DNA of 64,000 nucleotides, from contig DASTXR010000133.1 of the NCBI GenBank assembly GCA_035765415.1, forward strand, positions 1-64,000. Direction: 5' to 3'. Source of the DNA: CADEED01 sp035765415 (GTDB lineage Bacteria; Pseudomonadota; Gammaproteobacteria; Steroidobacterales; Steroidobacteraceae). A model generated the notes under the pieces. It had not been told where the DNA came from, made no database searches, and was given only the letters and a program-made list of their open reading frames with translations. Shown one piece after another: positions 62,930-64,000 of the stretch (the first letter of the stretch is position 1; each line of letters opens with the position of its first letter). The position numbers and the translations under genes were made by a program.

Positions 62930-64000
62930 TCAGGCGTCGGCCTGGCCGAACTGGGTGAGTTCGGCGAAAGTCGCGGGCTTGTCGACTACCTTCGCCTGGC
63001 CCAGCACCCATTCGATGGCCTGGGTCTCGAGTACCTGCGACTCGATTTGACGCATCATGTCCGCATTCTGCAAGTAGGCGCGTCGCACTTCATCAGGGTT
63101 TGAATACGACGCCGCCAGTTCGTTCAACTTTTCCTGGACGGCTTCGCGACTCACCTTGAGGTTGGCGCTGCGCACGAGCTCGCTCATCAGCAGGCCGAGC
63201 GCCACGCGGCGCCGGGCCGGCTGTTCGAAGGGATCGCGCGGCGGGAGTTGTTTGGCGTCTTTCACGCCCGCGCGGCGCAGCATTTCCACCTGCAATTCCT
63301 GGATCTGCTCTTCGACCATCTGGCGCGGCAGCTCGAGCGGATTCTGGGTGAACAGGCCTTCGAGCACCTGGGCACGCACCTTCTGGCGAACGGCCTCGTT
63401 GAGTTCGCGCTCCATGTTGGCGCGCACTTCGGCGCGCAGCGTTTCGAGGCTGCCATCGGCGATGCCGAAACCCTTGGCGAACGCTTCGTCGAGCGGCGCC
63501 GGCACCTGCTCTTCCACCTTCACGATCTTGACGCTGAACGTGGCGGTCTTGTTGGCGAGCTTCTTGTTGGTGTGATCGGCCGAGAAGGTGGCATTGAATT
63601 CGCGCGTATCGCCGGCACTGGCGCCGAGCAAAGCGTCTTCGAATTCCTTCATTACCTGGTTGGCGCCAATGACGATGGGCACGGCCTCACCGCTGCCGCC
63701 GTCGAATTCGGCGCCGTCGATCTTGCCGACGAAGTCGACGACGACCCGATCGGTGGCGGCGGCCGCGCGCGCGACTTCGTTGAACGCCGGGCGCTGCTTG
63801 CGCAGCGTGTCGATCATGGCGTCGAGATCCTTGTCGGCGACATCGGCCACCGGGCGCGTGATGACCAGGTCAGCCACCGGTTTCAGCTTCACTTCGGGCA
63901 GCACTTCGAACACGGCCGCGTACTTGAGGTCGGCGCCCGGGTCCATCGCGATGGGTTCGATGCGCGGGCCACCCGCGGGGTTGAGCTTCTCGCGAGCGAC
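62930..64000 (-). CDS. tig: Trigger factor, C-terminal part, partial
   Basis: About 357 residues to the right edge; the N-terminal ribosome-binding portion (with its signature loop) is largely outside the window. The visible N-terminal edge reads VAREKLNPAGGPRIEPIAMDPG then LKYAAVFEVLPEVKL. The FKBP-type PPIase domain follows (DRVVVDFVGKIDGAEFDGGSGE, NQVMKEFEDALLGASAGD), then the C-terminal chaperone arms (VEEQIQELQVEMLRRAGV). The order tig-clpP-clpX-lon is standard. It is a ribosome-associated folding helper. No frameshift seen. Confidence 0.95.
   Translation of the reverse strand, partial: VAREKLNPAGGPRIEPIAMDPGADLKYAAVFEVLPEVKLKPVADLVITRPVADVADKDLDAMIDTLRKQRPAFNEVARAAAATDRVVVDFVGKIDGAEFDGGSGEAVPIVIGANQVMKEFEDALLGASAGDTREFNATFSADHTNKKLANKTATFSVKIVKVEEQVPAPLDEAFAKGFGIADGSLETLRAEVRANMERELNEAVRQKVRAQVLEGLFTQNPLELPRQMVEEQIQELQVEMLRRAGVKDAKQLPPRDPFEQPARRRVALGLLMSELVRSANLKVSREAVQEKLNELAASYSNPDEVRRAYLQNADMMRQIESQVLETQAIEWVLGQAKVVDKPATFAELTQFGQADA

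Overview
The window is 64 kb of high-GC DNA from a Gammaproteobacterium. The signs are the order tig-clpP-clpX-lon-(tRNAs)-ppiD, the cluster dnaQ-rnhA-yafS-like-mltD, a Pil-Chp-like chemosensory locus and a Wzx/Wzy-type exopolysaccharide locus. A Steroidobacter/Xanthomonadales-like organism would fit, but that placement is inference from gene order and style; no rRNA is present. Protein genes nearly fill the window, and there is no gene-free stretch over 300 bp.

Layout. (1) 1-5934, + strand: the end of a PilJ-like chemoreceptor, a ChpA/PilL-type CheA with its own receiver, a response regulator with a long Ala/Pro linker, and a Ser/Thr protein kinase with a degenerate receiver-like N-terminus. 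(2) 5933-8858: a topoisomerase IB gene bracketed by inverted copies of a palindromic repeat, then an M28 peptidase. (3) 8857-46741, - strand: a roughly 38 kb exopolysaccharide locus, read from 46741 towards 8857. It has sugar-nucleotide genes (TviB-like dehydrogenase, UDP-glucuronate epimerase, dTDP-glucose dehydratase, DegT aminotransferase, pgi, ugd, manC, algC), a WecA-like initiating transferase, five GT4 glycosyltransferases, five methyltransferases, a Wzx flippase, a Wzy/ligase-type protein, a kinase-less Wzz, a 934-residue SLBB export protein, two tandem Wzi-like proteins, and modifying genes (AsnB-type amidotransferase, beta-helix protein, 2OG-oxygenase-like protein, alkaline-phosphatase- and sulfatase-type proteins). 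Many neighbours overlap by 4 bp (ATGA/GTGA), so the locus is probably translated as coupled blocks. (4) 46879-54949: dnaQ, rnhA, a YafS-like methyltransferase, mltD, fabI, a 198-bp inverted-repeat element, a dicarboxylate symporter and ppiD. (5) 54983-58011: tRNA-Asp, a decayed tRNA-Val, an SGNH/MBOAT O-acyltransferase pair and an intact tRNA-Val. (6) 58080-64000: lon (with a sigma-32-like promoter), clpX, clpP and the C-terminal part of tig.

Working together: the locus would make UDP-linked uronic acids and GDP-mannose, start a lipid-linked repeat on undecaprenyl phosphate, extend and decorate it (amidation, methylation), flip and polymerise it, and export it through the SLBB pore to Wzi-like outer-membrane proteins. 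The MBOAT/SGNH pair at 55-58 kb could O-acylate an extracellular glycan. The most unusual features are the palindrome family whose five copies all abut gene stop codons, the asnB/beta-helix/oxygenase block, and the decayed tRNA-Val facing an intact one across the acyltransferase pair.
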